Shown here: one piece after another, positions 1-13,325 of the stretch
Layout of the letters: each line of letters begins with the position of its first letter
Position numbering within the stretch: position 1 is the first letter of the stretch
Source: Panulirus ornatus
Taxonomy: Eukaryota > Arthropoda > Malacostraca > Decapoda > Palinuridae
DNA length: 64,000 bases
Assembly: GCF_036320965.1 (NCBI RefSeq)
Contig: NC_092290.1
Span: forward strand, 3,275,420-3,339,419
Direction of reading: 5' to 3'
Translations under genes and position numbers: made by a program
Notes under the pieces: generated by a model
What the model was told of the DNA's origin: nothing
Databases searched by the model: none
What the model saw: only the letters and a program-made list of their open reading frames with translations

Positions 1-29
1 TATACTTATGACTTTCAATGAGACAAGAA

Positions 30-33
<4 letters not shown>

Positions 34-113
<80 letters not shown>
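34..113. repeat. (CT)n then (AT)n microsatellite
   Basis: Pure dinucleotide runs, CT to about 82 and AT to 113. Confidence 0.97.
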
Positions 114-116
<3 letters not shown>

Positions 117-640
117 CATAGATAGCAGTTAACAGTATTTATCGGCATTATGTACATATGCAAGGACCTGTATAGCATATAACTTTGATATGGAACAGAC
201 TTACATGAGCAACGTCGGCGACTGAACACTAAGAGAACACGATCAGGTGAACCATGAAGAACAGAGGAGAGATCATCTCTCCTGAACAAGCTTAGCTGTC
301 CATTGTGAGTGCGTCAGCTTAACTGGTTACGAAGGGGACTAAAGTCTTTAAGTCAAAAGTCTTCACATACTCAAAAGTCTTCTGTCCCTCACACTCATTT
401 GAGACCATTTGCCACACACTTAAGGGTTGCCCATTTAACCCTTCGATAAACACACTCAAGCTTAACCAATATCTACCATTATATAAACCACTCACCCACA
501 CACTCAAGTGAACCCCCCTCCTCTCCACACACTCTTCAGAGGAACCACGTCAAGACAAAGTTAAACCACTGAAACACACACGCACACACACACACACACA
601 TGCACTCCAAAATAAACCAATCATAACACACTGAAGTTAA

Positions 641-736
641 ACCAGACACTGACTGGATACTGAAGTCAGTGAACCAGGCACTGACTGGATACTGAAGTCA
701 GTCATCCAGACACAGACTGGATACTGAAGTCAGTCA
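641..736. repeat. 32-bp tandem repeat, 3 copies
   Basis: Each unit contains actgactggatactgaagtc; starts are at 641, 673 and 705. Confidence 0.9.
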
Positions 737-1015
737 AGTCATTGTTTCTCTAGATCAAAACATCGGTTTGAGACGTCATCTAGTCATGACGTCACAGGAG
801 GAAGTCAGCTGTCTCGATTACGTCATCATTTCCATCAGCTTAAGCTGCCATGGGCTACCATTTCCTTCATTCCTGCTCGCCGGCTGTTCATAGCGACATG
901 TGGATGAACAATAAATTATTTCACGTCTTTGGTCGTTTTCATATATTTCCGTTCTGTGTGAACACTTAGCTTTCGGTCCTGTGCACCACCAGGTACTACA
1001 GCAACTGTAGAAATA

Positions 1016-1125
1016 CAGCCACCATGGCAATACAGCCACCATGACGACATAGCCACCATGACGACATAGCCACCATGACGACATAGCCACCATGACGACA
1101 TAGCCACCATGACAATATAGCCAAC
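1016..1125. repeat. 17-bp tandem repeat, about 6 copies
   Basis: The unit is accatgacgacatagcc. Confidence 0.92.
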
Positions 1126-3200
1126 TTGACAAACGGGTAGAGAGAGGAATCACTCACCACTCGGGTAACACTGGTCAATATAATGAGTTGGCAACATCTC
1201 AGGGGCCTCGTAATTACCATTCCTAAACGGTCGAGTAATTAGCGCCTCCTCCGACCCCTGGTGTGTGTTTGTGTATTGAATGCTTAAATGGGCCTCAGGC
1301 CTACCAACTGCCTGGGGGCCATTAGAGACATCAAAGTCATTAAGGTAAAAACTACGAATTTGGGGTTTACAGTGTTTATTCTCTCCTTGTGGTAGAATGA
1401 CGATTCAACATCGTTTGGTTGACAAGTTCCTCAACTGTCTCGAAAACAGTCATCCTAGCATTCGCTAATGAGACAACACAAGTTCCTTGACATTACGTTG
1501 CTTCGACAGAGACATTCTGAGCAGAGTTTGGGGGAAGACCCAATAGAATACATCTATTTTTTCTTATGGAATTTGTGACAAACATCCCCTTCTGTTGCTA
1601 CCTTCCCGAGCCAAAATATGGGGGCAACAGACGCTCACGTAAGAAGGCTCTGTCGTCTCGTCTGGAGCGAAAACGACACGAAACGACATCTTCCAGAGAA
1701 AACGACATCTTCCAGACAACTTCAAAAACTCCTGGAACGCTGCAGAGGCCCCACGACATATTCATATGCGTTACACGAAAAACCAACCAACCAAACCTAC
1801 ACAAAACCCAGCCTTGTCTCACCCCACTACCATCAACACGACAACTTACAAACACTGAGGGTTGTAGAGGACAATTTATGGCCGGTTGCAAGCACCATTT
1901 GCTTGTGCCAAGCAACATTTACTCTCTCGCCAACCTTGGTTATCTGCTATTTCAGAAGTCATTACTGCAAGGAGCCTGCTTGCAAGAAGTCTGAGAAGAC
2001 TTGTTCACACATGTAAACGTAATCACAGTTTCTGGTTCCCGAACTGAACTGCCTTGATTTTCATCTTTCGTTTATCACATTTGATGCATCATCTACACAT
2101 GTAAATCAAGACTACATCATAGAGAACAAAAATATATCAAAACAATAACTATTCAATACTTGTTCCTATATATAAATGTTTATATTATAAGAACTCTATA
2201 ATCATGGTAATAGGATAATGATAACGGCATGTACCTTTGTAAGCTCAAGTCTACGAGTAATTGCAAATTGCTATTTGCTCAGGATGTGATATGTTGCTTC
2301 GGAGAACACGATGTTATACATTGTATACATTTCATTAACACTATGTTATGACAGTGCAATTAACAACAGTACAGGACTGGTGGGAACTGTATTCATCTCT
2401 CTGTCTCGACAGACAGAAGCAAGGTTCCAATACAGCTTCGTTCAGATGCAAATCTAAGCTTCGTGACTTCAGATTAGCTGTCAAGATGTCACACTGCCTT
2501 CATTTCTTCCTTCACTTTAGCTATGAGTATCATGTCGCCTCCCTTCCTTCTTTAAGAAGAAGAAGAAGAAGAAACGCAGAATCACAAAAGGTCTTCATTC
2601 CTGTTTTTGAATTCAGTGTCGAGTGGCCAATTCCGCTTTCCTTCCTTCACATGAAGCTCTCGAGCGCTGCACTGCCTTCATAACCATTCTCCAGACTGGC
2701 TACTGGGTGCCATTTTAAGCTTACTTTCACCCACCGTGACCAAGACTTATGACACGAGCCACTGCGAACTCTCCAGTCGTGTCAACCAATTCTAAAAGAC
2801 TGAAGATCACAAAGGATTTTTCCCCCCCAAGACGTTTGCAGGAAACTTAAATACGCTACACCACCTTAAGTTCAACGTCTCAAGTTCCTCTAACTTTTCT
2901 ACTGTCCTCTAACTCTACACTTTTGTTAAGATAACTTTTACAAAGTATTGAAAAGTTCCCTTTTTTTTTTATTATCCCCCCCTGCAAAGACGATGGCAGA
3001 TGGTTAAGCAGGAACGAAACCTTCCTCTGTGTGGGCATGATCCTTGTTGTCCTCTCGTGTTGCTCAACTTATCCACAAGATTCAAGCGAGTCTTGGACGC
3101 GTTAGGGAGACGGTGAATCGTACTTGCTAGTATAGGAGCAGAGGAAGAGGAGAAGGAAGAGGAGGGGTAGGAGGAGGAAGAAGAGGAGAGGGAGGAGGAC

Positions 3201-3202
<2 letters not shown>

Positions 3203-3267
<65 letters not shown>
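3203..3267. repeat. (AT)n microsatellite
   Basis: Uninterrupted AT run preceded by a purine-rich GAGGA tract from 3130. Confidence 0.97.
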
Positions 3268-3273
<6 letters not shown>

Positions 3274-3876
3274 CCAAGAAGTTGTGAATAAGAAGACATG
3301 TCAGGGGATCAGACTCTTCCTCCTACCATTCTCATCTTTGACTCAGAGCCACTAGTTCATCCCGCTCATAAGACAACAACAACAAACCAAAACCTAACCT
3401 CAACAACCAGCTTCAATTATTCTCAGGCAACGTAAACCCACTCTTAGGATTTACTAAAGTAATCCCAAGATAAACCAGACACAGGGTTGTCTTTAATTCC
3501 CTTATACGGAAGGCTGATTACACTCAATGATATTAAGACACAATCTCTGGGATTTCCTAAGACGAAACACTGACTTAGCTTGTATTTCTGGCCAGAACGT
3601 TACTTAAAAGTGCATACATGGCTTTAATAAGCAGGAAGCAAAGGCGGCTTCGACTCCCGGTAAAGAGCATTTGATAGTAATACAGACTGAAAGAGGTTCA
3701 CTGGTTCGTATTCATCATCGAGTGATACAACGCTGCCAGGTTCATTTGAAGACTCGACACTGCATCGTTCATAAGCTGTGTACTGTTCGAGTGAGTGGTT
3801 TACAGTTTTCATTACGTGTAATCGAAAGAGATGATGGAAGACCTTCATGGTGATTATAGAGGTAATCAGCTTATCA

Positions 3877-3880
<4 letters not shown>

Positions 3881-3948
<68 letters not shown>
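3881..3948. repeat. (GA)n microsatellite
   Basis: Uninterrupted run. Confidence 0.97.
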
Positions 3949-3949
<1 letters not shown>

Positions 3950-4606
3950 CACTGCTACAGTATCTCATCTAGAAGGCAATAAGCTGCTATATAGTTGCCG
4001 CGCAAAGCGTGATCTCCACCGACACAATCACACAATAAGGTCTACACTCTGCATATGCAATGGAGGACTCCAACCCCCTCCCCTGAGGCACGATAGTTGG
4101 AGCAATAGTCTGCTGAATATGGAGTATATAAGCAAGAAGAGAAACTCCTTCCAACTGCCGCAGAGCATTCCTTAACCCCACAGTAGTTGCCGGAGACCGT
4201 ATTTGCACCGTTGTAATTAAAACGCCTTTGACGTTCGATTAGTTTCCTGTAATTCCATCAAGCTGTTGGGGTTTCGTGAGTTGCCTTTCGCTGCAACATG
4301 ATGGGATTCTTAAGAACGTTATGTGAGTAATGACTCATGTAAATAGGAAGTACGTGCATGGCTGGAATCTTAATTAGATTACCGAAGTGTCTCGAATCAC
4401 ACAAGTTGCTCACCAACAGTCAAGAATACGGATCCTGCTGCTCCAAAGCTGCGCTACACCCAGCAGCAGAGGTAGGGTGGACTCCTCTGATATGAGAAGT
4501 TCTTTGACGAGACTGTACTGTGTTTTATCAAGTGACGACTTCGCCAAGATGACTTTTCACTTGCGGTATAACACTGAAACAAGTATAGGAGTCCTTGAAC
4601 ACCTCT

Positions 4607-4608
<2 letters not shown>

Positions 4609-4687
<79 letters not shown>
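4609..4687. repeat. (AT)n microsatellite
   Basis: Uninterrupted run of 79 bp. Confidence 0.97.
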
Positions 4688-4691
<4 letters not shown>

Positions 4692-4789
4692 CTAGGACCC
4701 CTTTTATGGGACTACTGTCTCATCAAAGCTGCACTCCACGCAGGAGCAGGGAAATCATCAACTCCTTTTGAGGATGATGATGCTGCACC

Positions 4790-5185
4790 CTCGTCGAATG
4801 CGACCATTCGCTCGAGGCGTGAGGACGAGCAGCGGGACGGGGAGTCCGGTAACACTTCGGTATATAGAGGGGAGGAGGAGGAGGAAGAGGAGGAGGAGGA
4901 GTGAGGGGTGAGGGGTAACTGGTTGGCTGTGAGGCTGTGTGTGTGTGTGTGTGTGGCTGTGTCGAGGCTGAGCCGTCAGTAGCGCGTGAAGACCTCTCGC
5001 TAACGGGTCTAGGACGCTCCGCGGGTCTACGCCACTGCCGCCGCTGCTGCCTCTCGTCTCCCTCCTCCACCTCCACCTCCTCCCCTACAACCCAAGCCTT
5101 AACCCGCTGGCACGGTGACACACCCCCGACCCCCATCACCTGACCTCTGACCCCTCTCGCTCTCATGAGGAGTGAGTGAGTGGGT
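4790..5185. other. GC/CpG-richer island, possible promoter or non-coding exon
   Basis: A locally GC-rich block with several CpGs, a tatatag at about 4860, a TCAGT initiator-like string near 4976 and a gagtgagtgag donor-like end near 5170. The TATA-like and initiator-like strings are over 100 bp apart, so they do not form a normal core promoter pair. Confidence 0.2.
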
Positions 5186-6004
5186 GGGGCGGTTTGGTGT
5201 AACCCACGCCTCTCTATGGATGGACGGTGATTACTACAACGAATGTTATGGATGTGACAGAGTGTTGGGACGACTGGGGTCTACGATCAGAATGTAGTGG
5301 ACAGCATTCATTCATGGCCCATTTCAGAGAGAAAGAGATGGAAAAAAAAATATATGGAAAATACGTAATGACCTCTTGACCTATATAACCTGTGACCTAT
5401 GACAGAAAAAAAAATAATCATGGCTATTAAGTGAAGATTATTAACTAATGATAGATGACCTCCCCCCCATGAACACATCTGAATAGATACATGACAAATT
5501 GGAAAAGGAAAAGAAATAGAGGAATTCTATGTCACGGAGAGAAAAAAAAAAAATGTTGCAGTTTTATTTCCCGGTGTTGGAGGCTATGATGAGTGACAAG
5601 TGGCGCTGTCAACGATGAGTTCTGAACACCTAACTCACACCTGGCTGGTAAGATACAGGTGTGTTGGTTCTTCTTGTGTCAGGTGTTCTAACGTGAATGG
5701 CGAAGGGACACGAGTCAGAAACAATCCCCCCTCAACATCTTTTCCAAACAATTCTTCTGCTTCACTTTCAACTACGACTCACCTCCCTGGTCTTTCCAAC
5801 CTTCTCAGAAGCAAATATAACAAAAGCTGCAAACTTCCCCTAATACCTCACTCCAAACAATCATTTTTTTGCCGGGCAAACCACATACCCTCAACACCTT
5901 GACGATGAAAGAAAGATCCTACCATCATCTCACCATGTTGCACACTCGATTCTAAGCAACAGCACCACAGCTCCTCACCACAACAAACCAAACCCCTTCC
6001 ACAT

Positions 6005-6032
6005 CTAACCTAACCTAACCTAACCTAACCTA
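6005..6032. repeat. Interstitial (TAACC)n, TTAGG-type telomere-like run
   Basis: Five full TAACC units plus flanking bases. TTAGG is the ancestral arthropod telomere repeat, but short (AACCT)n runs also occur as ordinary microsatellites. Confidence 0.85.
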
Positions 6033-6565
6033 CATGTAGAACATTATACATCATACCCCACCCTTCCCTCACACTTCATTAACCTCTACTCACAAATACC
6101 CCCAAACCCTTCCTCCACCCCCCCAAAAAAAATAACACTAACACACAACATTGAAATAACACGACAAGCGTTAAACTGACCTCTAAACTTAGACGTAAAC
6201 GACCTCTCCACTCAGTCTTGCACCTAAACTGGCTTCCCAACTCAGTCATAAGCCTAAAGTGATCTCCCAACTCCGTCTTAAACCTAAACTGACCTCCCCA
6301 CGCAGTCTTAAGCCCCAACCCGCCGAACCTAACCCCGTCAGACAACACAATTCCCAAGACAAACACGATCCACACCTCCCCTGTCATACCCCTTCACCTC
6401 ACCACTATCCCAACACCGACCCATCCAGCATATCCCAAGATCCTTCATGTCCCAAGGTACAACTACCATGAGGAAGACACCGAGGAAATTACCACTCAAT
6501 TGCCCTGCAACTATCTGTCTACACACAAACAAACAAAAATCGTAAAACTTGTATGACTTGTGGTT

Positions 6566-6640
6566 TCGACCCGTGGACGTGGCCAGCTTCCTGAGTGCTG
6601 CAGGAGGCTCATAAGCATAGAAGGGATTCCTGGGGCAGGA
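6566..6640 (+). repeat. Dispersed repeat copy 1 (gtggccagcttcct family)
   Basis: gacgtggccagcttcctgag and the following gtgctgcaggaggct closely match the pair of units at 19273-19430, 12.7 kb away. Confidence 0.55.
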
Positions 6641-6651
6641 AGTGAGTTGTG

Positions 6652-6776
<125 letters not shown>

Positions 6777-6884
6777 CACGGGAAAGTATAAAAAATTTTG
6801 AGGGAATTCATTTCAGACTCTCCATAATGTGAATGTGAAAAGTTTTTAATGAAATTTCTATCAATTTAAAGCAACTGCAAACTG

Positions 6885-6885
<1 letters not shown>

Positions 6886-6934
<49 letters not shown>
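6886..6934. repeat. (AC)n microsatellite
   Basis: Uninterrupted run, ending in accacacac. Confidence 0.96.
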
Positions 6935-6935
<1 letters not shown>

Positions 6936-7234
6936 ACACACATGGACTTTAAGTTTATGATATTATTAAGACGACTCAAAGTTTCCAAACTTTCCCATAC
7001 TCGCGGCTTGGGGGGAAAAAGGCTAATATAGAGAGGTAATATAAATCTCTTCATTTAGATTATGCACGCTTATCAAACACTCTCACGTATTCACTTATAT
7101 ATCCAAATTGATTTACCTCTCTATCTATCTATCTATTTATCACCTACCTATCTGTCTATATATGTAATACCTCTCTGTCGTTTCCAGCATTAGCATGAAA
7201 GAATTAGGAAGAGACAGGTGAACGTACGGAGGAA

Positions 7235-7284
<50 letters not shown>

Positions 7285-7636
7285 TCTTCCATTCTTTTCT
7301 ACATAAGGTGCGGATTTCCAGGCCCCCCAGCCTCCCACGCCCGTCTCAGCAGCCCCTCACATCACAAGGGTGATTGCACGCGGTGGATTTAATCTGTCGC
7401 GCTCCTCACTACAGGAAACACTGCTGCGAAACCTCCCAAAATCTTATTATGTAATGTGACACGACCAGAGGTGCCCAAGCACTGCCGCTCCTTCACATAC
7501 AGACGAGATCGGTCGTCTGTCGTTTCACTCGGAGGGCAAAGACGGTCTAGGCATAATCATGTTCGTGGATGTGTGTTGTGCTACTGAAATGCCTCAGGAC
7601 CTCTTTCAGAAAGGGTCCTGGGGTTACCCATTCATT

Positions 7637-7901
<265 letters not shown>

Positions 7902-8394
7902 AATAATGTACACATATCCACAAAACGGCTACACAACTTCTCCATAACCCAAGCCATCAACATCTGCCTCCCACTAGCACTCACTACACCAGATCCTCCT
8001 CGTGGCTGGCTACCACTCTTAACCCAGACTTCAATTAATTTCTCGTCACAAACGACAGAAAAAAACACATAACCTTGGACCGAAAATTTTACGTTCGCAT
8101 AATTTCCAACGTTTCGTCTTCCTTCCATATCATCTGAAGAGGGGACTGGCCCGTGTACCTACACTGTAGTGAACCCAGAGAAAATAGATGAGTCCCTCAG
8201 AGATAGTAATAATTTTTCAGTCACATTCGTGTGATGTGGACAATATATTTTTGTCTCCCCTCCTAATCGAAACATATCTCAGGGGATTTATTCAGAAGTA
8301 ACTGAATACATTTCATTTATCCCTACCATGGAAAAAAAGACATTTATCTCATCAATTTCGCAAAAGAATGGACGTTGGATGTTGATGGTCCTTG

Positions 8395-8680
8395 TAGGGG
8401 TGGTGGTCGGATTAGAAAGGTGGCCGCTATGATTAGGTGGCCGCTGTTATTAGGTGTTTTTTAGAGCGACTATAAAGGTATCATGGTGTGGAATAGAGAG
8501 GTGATCGTTAAAGGCAAAAAACCGTAACGTAGGAGAAAGAAAACAGACATTAACTTCGAACTGTGCGAAGCGGACCTTTGGCGCGAGGTGCCCGCTATAT
8601 CGAGGTGTCCGCTATATGGAAGTGTCCACTATATGGAGGTGTCCGCTATATGGAGGTGTCCGCTACACAGAGGTGTGCCC
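8395..8680. repeat. Degenerate ggccgctat repeats leading into a 17-bp array
   Basis: gaggtgtccgctatatg, period 17, occurs about six times at 8585-8680. Related ggtggccgctat copies lie at 8395-8455. Confidence 0.8.
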
Positions 8681-8945
8681 GTAACCCAGAGGGATTCACA
8701 GCAGCTAACATTGACGCATCGTATATCCAATTAACAAATCTACATTTATCATTTAATGTCCAGGACTAGGGAAAAAAAACAAATGACCAAATAATTTTTT
8801 TTTGATCCACCAGCGACAAAAGTAATTTTCAAATTGGACAATCAAATCTTCCTTGAGTGACAGAAATGTGATAAATGATTTATAAACATGGTCAAGACAG
8901 GATGTAAAACTCTGATGTGTAATTACCACAAATTTGCTTTGTTTG

Positions 8946-9245
8946 TTGAACGACCCTTGAAGATAACAGTAACGACCCTTGAAGGTACGACTCTAGGAAA
9001 GTACTTTACGATCCTCTAAGCACGACGGAACGACCCTTGAGCACGAAGGTACGACCCTTGAGCACGACGGTACGACCCTTGAGCACGACGTTACGACCCT
9101 CTGAGCACGACAGTACGACCCTTGAGCACGACAGTACGACCCTTGAGCACGACGGTACGACCCTTGAGCACGACGGTACGACTCTTGAGCATGACACTAC
9201 GACCCTTGAGCACGACCGTACGACCCGTGAGCACGCCAGTACGAC
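8946..9245 (+). repeat. 21-bp minisatellite, family acgacccttgagcacgacgg, locus 1
   Basis: About 13 units of period 21, with variation at gagcacga/gaagataac positions. The same family recurs at 24613-24810 and, inverted, at 50805-51037. Confidence 0.93.
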
Positions 9246-9329
9246 CTATAAGCAGGGACAAAGAAAACAACTCGCTGGTGTGGTACAATCACAATCCAAA
9301 GACACTGACGGTTACAGAAACAGAAACGA

Positions 9330-9361
<32 letters not shown>

Positions 9362-9624
9362 GAAAATATGGACAGACACATATACCAAAATCCAGCCACA
9401 CACAAAGAATACCGGACGAACAAAAAACAAAAACAAAAGAACAGCGACAGACGAGCAGACAGGACATAGACAGAGTCGAACGAACCCAGAGGAGGAGAGA
9501 CGGTATGAGACGGAGAAGCCAAAGAGACAGACAGACATTGTAAACACGCACATACAGACATAAAAAAAAAAGAAGACAGAAACAAACAAACACATGAAAT
9601 ATAGGAACGTCTGCTGCACTTAAT

Positions 9625-9659
<35 letters not shown>
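9625..9659. repeat. (AAC)n trinucleotide run
   Basis: Eleven or so AAC units. Confidence 0.95.
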
Positions 9660-9939
9660 ATAACACTGTCTGTGCTCGAAAAAAAAAAAGGGGGAGGAAT
9701 AAGATTTTAATCTGCAGTGTCGAAAAACATGGAAGACCTACTTCCTATAACTGGCAATAGAAAACCTGGTATATGCAAGTTGTGAGCGGGCGAACGTATG
9801 AGGAAAACTAAATAGGTTTGGCTCCAGGTAATATTAAGGAAACCGTTTTCATAAACATCTTTAAAAGCGACGTTCAATGAGACACTAAGGTTTCGTTTGA
9901 CGAGAGCGGATTTATAACTGTGCTTAACGAGAATGGATA

Positions 9940-10215
9940 AATAACGAGAATGTATCAGCATCTCGATTAACGAAAGAGAATTAAAGTCTAGTTTAACGAG
10001 AATGGCTTAGAATTCCGTTTAACGAGATTGGCTTAGAACCCATTCTAACGAGAATGAACCAAAACCCTGTTTAACGAGGAATTAAAATCCCACTGAAAGA
10101 GGCTGGCGCACACTCCCGTTTAACGAAATTAATGAGAATACTATTTACCGAAGAAAATGTTGAGATCCCGTTTAAGAAGAACGACTCAGAAACACCGTTT
10201 AACTAGAACGAAATT
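9940..10215. repeat. Degenerate repeat of about 33 bp (gtttaacgagaatgg)
   Basis: About eight diverged copies of ccgtttaacgagaatggctt. Confidence 0.7.
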
Positions 10216-10799
10216 CTAACGAAGGCATAAAGGAATATAAAATAGGGTCAGCAACGACTTAGTGCAAATCAGTCTCTTGATAAGTAAGTCTGTTGGATTT
10301 TCTGATTAATATCAAGATCATTTTAATCCCATGAGAGCAAAGAATTAATCGCTTCAGTCTTTTCCCTTCACCCTCCGGACCAGCAAGTTATGAAAGAGAA
10401 CTTGAACATTTTTACCATATTTACCCTGGTGGTGGTGTACGGACTTCGCAAAGTTTGAAAAAATTTGTCCAGAATTCTAGAGGAAATTCAGCTTTAAATA
10501 CGAGTTTTACTGAGCTTTATCCTCGTGGTTTTAGTTCTATTTGGTTTGACAATATAAACTTCGACTCAAACAAACTACCTATGCTAAAAACTCCATAGAC
10601 TAAAAAAAAAAATTCGATTGAAAACCCTCCAGAGATTAAAAACTTCACTAAACTGAAAAATATCTCTGTGAACTCATTTTTTTTGGTTTTAACCCGAGAG
10701 GTTTTGATAAAACTCCACATCAAAGGAGGACTTGAATATTGGCGCTCAGAGTATCGGCAGACTGACCGTAATCAATGAATAGTGGGTACCGGTACTTTA

Positions 10800-10930
10800 A
10801 GTGCCTGGATGGTTGGACGTAACAAGTGGCGTGGATGATTGGACGTAACAAGTGGCGTGCCGCAGGGATCAAACTTTGAACCGTTTCTCTTTCTCTTGTA
10901 CAGTAATGGTACTGGCAACGTAGGTGCTGC
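10800..10930 (+). mobile_element. LINE-type reverse transcriptase fragment (decayed)
   Basis: The + strand around 10847-10920 reads SGVPQGSNFEPFLFLLY, the conserved RT block usually written [20 protein letters not shown]. The next residues SNGTGN fit the decayed IND region. Just upstream, a segment of about 29 bp (ggacgtaacaagtggcgtg plus flank) is tandemly duplicated. Downstream the frame breaks quickly. This is a dead retroelement remnant, possibly of the same family as the fragment in the GPCR intron. Confidence 0.7.
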
Positions 10931-11671
10931 ACAGCAGGTCACAAGAATTTGAAGGCAAGTTTAAGCTGGGAAATAAATCTACAAAGCTGATATAAACAAA
11001 GCATTGGATTGGCCTTCAAACATGGTAAACGAATTATCGTTAAGTGAAAAGTTTTACGAACTGGTAGTGCAAACGACACATGGGTGACTCGCCGCAAACC
11101 ATATGAATCTCAGTTGGAAATATAGTTCTTCCAGAAATGCTCCCTCTCTAACCCAGCTTGACGTTGAAAAGCTGATAAGCTTATCTTTTCATATCCTAAG
11201 GTTGTTAATGCATATCACAGCCAAAGATGAAAATTATACACAAAACAGCTTATGTATTTCCACGTCACCAACAACTTCTTATGTCATCTATCACCTCCCA
11301 ACTCTAATAAAGTAATTGATTACATAATTACATTCTAATCACCTAAATCATCTTCGAAACTGAAGGTAATTGCTGGCAGGTTCTATATTACCGTGTTACA
11401 TAATCTCATCTAGATTGGGCGGAGGTAGGGAAGCAGAGGGCCTACCTACTTACCAAAGTAACGGGAATTACTTACAATAAAGCTCTTACTATACTACAGG
11501 GCTTAGCGGGTAACGCTCACCGGAGACATCGCTATGTTTAGCAAACCTGTTTTCTTTTTTTCTAGCTTCCACCACGCAAACACTGTCATGAGTTTCTCTT
11601 TAAAACGTAAGCCTGGGCAGTGTTTAGCCGTCTCGTTGTCTCGTCTTATGGGTAATCTTACCTCACGTTCC

Positions 11672-11674
<3 letters not shown>

Positions 11675-11747
<73 letters not shown>
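11675..11747. repeat. (GA)n microsatellite
   Basis: Uninterrupted run. Confidence 0.97.
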
Positions 11748-11752
<5 letters not shown>

Positions 11753-12172
11753 GTCCAATAACCCTTTTGCTATGATGGTTGTCACCGAAACCACCTCCAG
11801 CAACACAGGTGCCAGGACCAATAACCTTAAATCAAAGGATGTGACCAGCAGCAGCAGCAGCCCCTTAACTTATCCACGGCAAATTTCACACATATCCAGC
11901 AGAATACACAGTAAACCATCTCTATCGTAATACATATATATAAACGTCGTGTATATATGCACCATGCCTGTGTAGCTTTCTGTTTGCCTGTCCGTCTGTC
12001 TTATATTCACTTAAGTGTTCGTTTTTCCATCAGAAATTATACTGACGCTTGCCTCCGTCGCTGAGATCCAAGGAATACATATGTATATACATTTTCAAGT
12101 TCCTAAAGAGGGAATTATCGACATGTGTCTTTAGGAACACTTGCTTCCTTCAAAACAGAGACTGCAACACGC

Positions 12173-12204
<32 letters not shown>

Positions 12205-12349
12205 TGTGTGTGTGTGTGACAGCCGCTTCACTTGTCACTGTGGACACTTTCGCCTTGCGCCACAAACATCATATTACCACACATGTTTGCGTGTCTGTCT
12301 ATCTGTTTGACTATGTAGTCAACCTCTTGTAATTAATCTGTTTGCACTG

Positions 12350-12400
12350 TACGGTGAGGGAGTTTTACACACGCTGGGCCCACAAGGCTGTCTACAATCA
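12350..12400. repeat. Dispersed motif gtgagggagttctacacac, copy 1
   Basis: gtgagggagttttacacacg followed by ctgggcc matches 42030-42062 closely. Read on the - strand the flank to about 12590 resembles the decayed C-terminus of a LINE ORF, but too weakly to call. Confidence 0.4.
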
Positions 12401-12583
12401 TGCAACTTATTTTTTTTTTAAATGTGCGTATGGTGTCTGCACTGACCATGTCCACATTCATCTATTTATCCAATCATTCTTATGTAGCAAGTTTCCCGCT
12501 TAATTTCATCACGTTATGTTTTCTAGTTGTTCTGTTCCTATATCTCTCGAGGAACTGTTCACTGTTCGAGTCAAAGATCTGTT

Positions 12584-12587
<4 letters not shown>

Positions 12588-12629
<42 letters not shown>
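12588..12629. repeat. (GT)n microsatellite
   Basis: Uninterrupted run; a shorter interrupted (GT)n lies at 12175-12218. Confidence 0.96.
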
Positions 12630-12630
<1 letters not shown>

Positions 12631-13094
12631 TTACCTCTCCTTGTAAATGGAAGAGATCCATCTACCAAAACCTTAAACCACGTCAACCACTCCTCTTGAC
12701 GTGGGTTTTCCAATACCCGCTTCATCAGCGAAGCAAAATCCATTTTCCTCCCAGGTCTCCTACTAAAGATCCCATTTACCCCCATCATCGCCTTCCCCAG
12801 CTACCCATCACTCAAGCGATTCCACCCACAACCCCCCCTCACCTTCTCCCTTATATGGCCATCAAGGTCCTTCAGACTTCCTAACTACTCTCCTCCACAA
12901 TGAATCAGTTCTAACAAGAGCCTGTGGGTGATTTGAGCGTTTAAAGGGACAGTAAAAGGAGGATTTGCTGGGAGGAGGGGGGGATGTAAAAGTTATACGA
13001 ACAAGGTCAAAGGCCATAGCGATAATTAGGCTGGTGACCCATTGTGTGCAAATCTGAATGACGTACACAATCAAGGAAATTGTTTTGAAATCTA

Positions 13095-13325
13095 AAAGAA
13101 TTAGGAGGGTAAAAAAATAATTAGGAGGGTAAAAAAAAGAAATAGGAGGGTAAAAAAAGAATTAGGAGGGTAAAAAAAGAATTAAGAGGGTAAAAAACGA
13201 ATTAGGAGAGTAAAAAACGAATTAGGAGGGTAAAAAAAGAATCAGGAGGGTAAAAAAGAATTAGGAGAGTAAAAAAAAGAATTAGGAGGGTAAAAAAAGA
13301 ATTAGGAGGGTAAAAAAAAATTCCC
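13095..13325. repeat. 20-bp tandem array (gaattaggagggtaaaaaa), about 11 copies
   Basis: Near-identical purine-rich units differ mainly in A-run length. Confidence 0.94.

Larger units (their letters stand above)
114..4790. other. Intergenic, no gene recognised
   Basis: Apart from the listed repeats this is unique-looking AT-rich sequence. The open frames are short or cover repeats, and none resembles a known protein. Confidence 0.6.

Noticed and set aside
1016..1125. Possible CRISPR-like array
   Set aside because: The unit is a contiguous 17-bp tandem repeat with no spacers, and the genome is eukaryotic.
4855..5170. Promoter with TATA and TCAGT initiator
   Set aside because: The elements are over 100 bp apart and no downstream coding exon was found on either strand.
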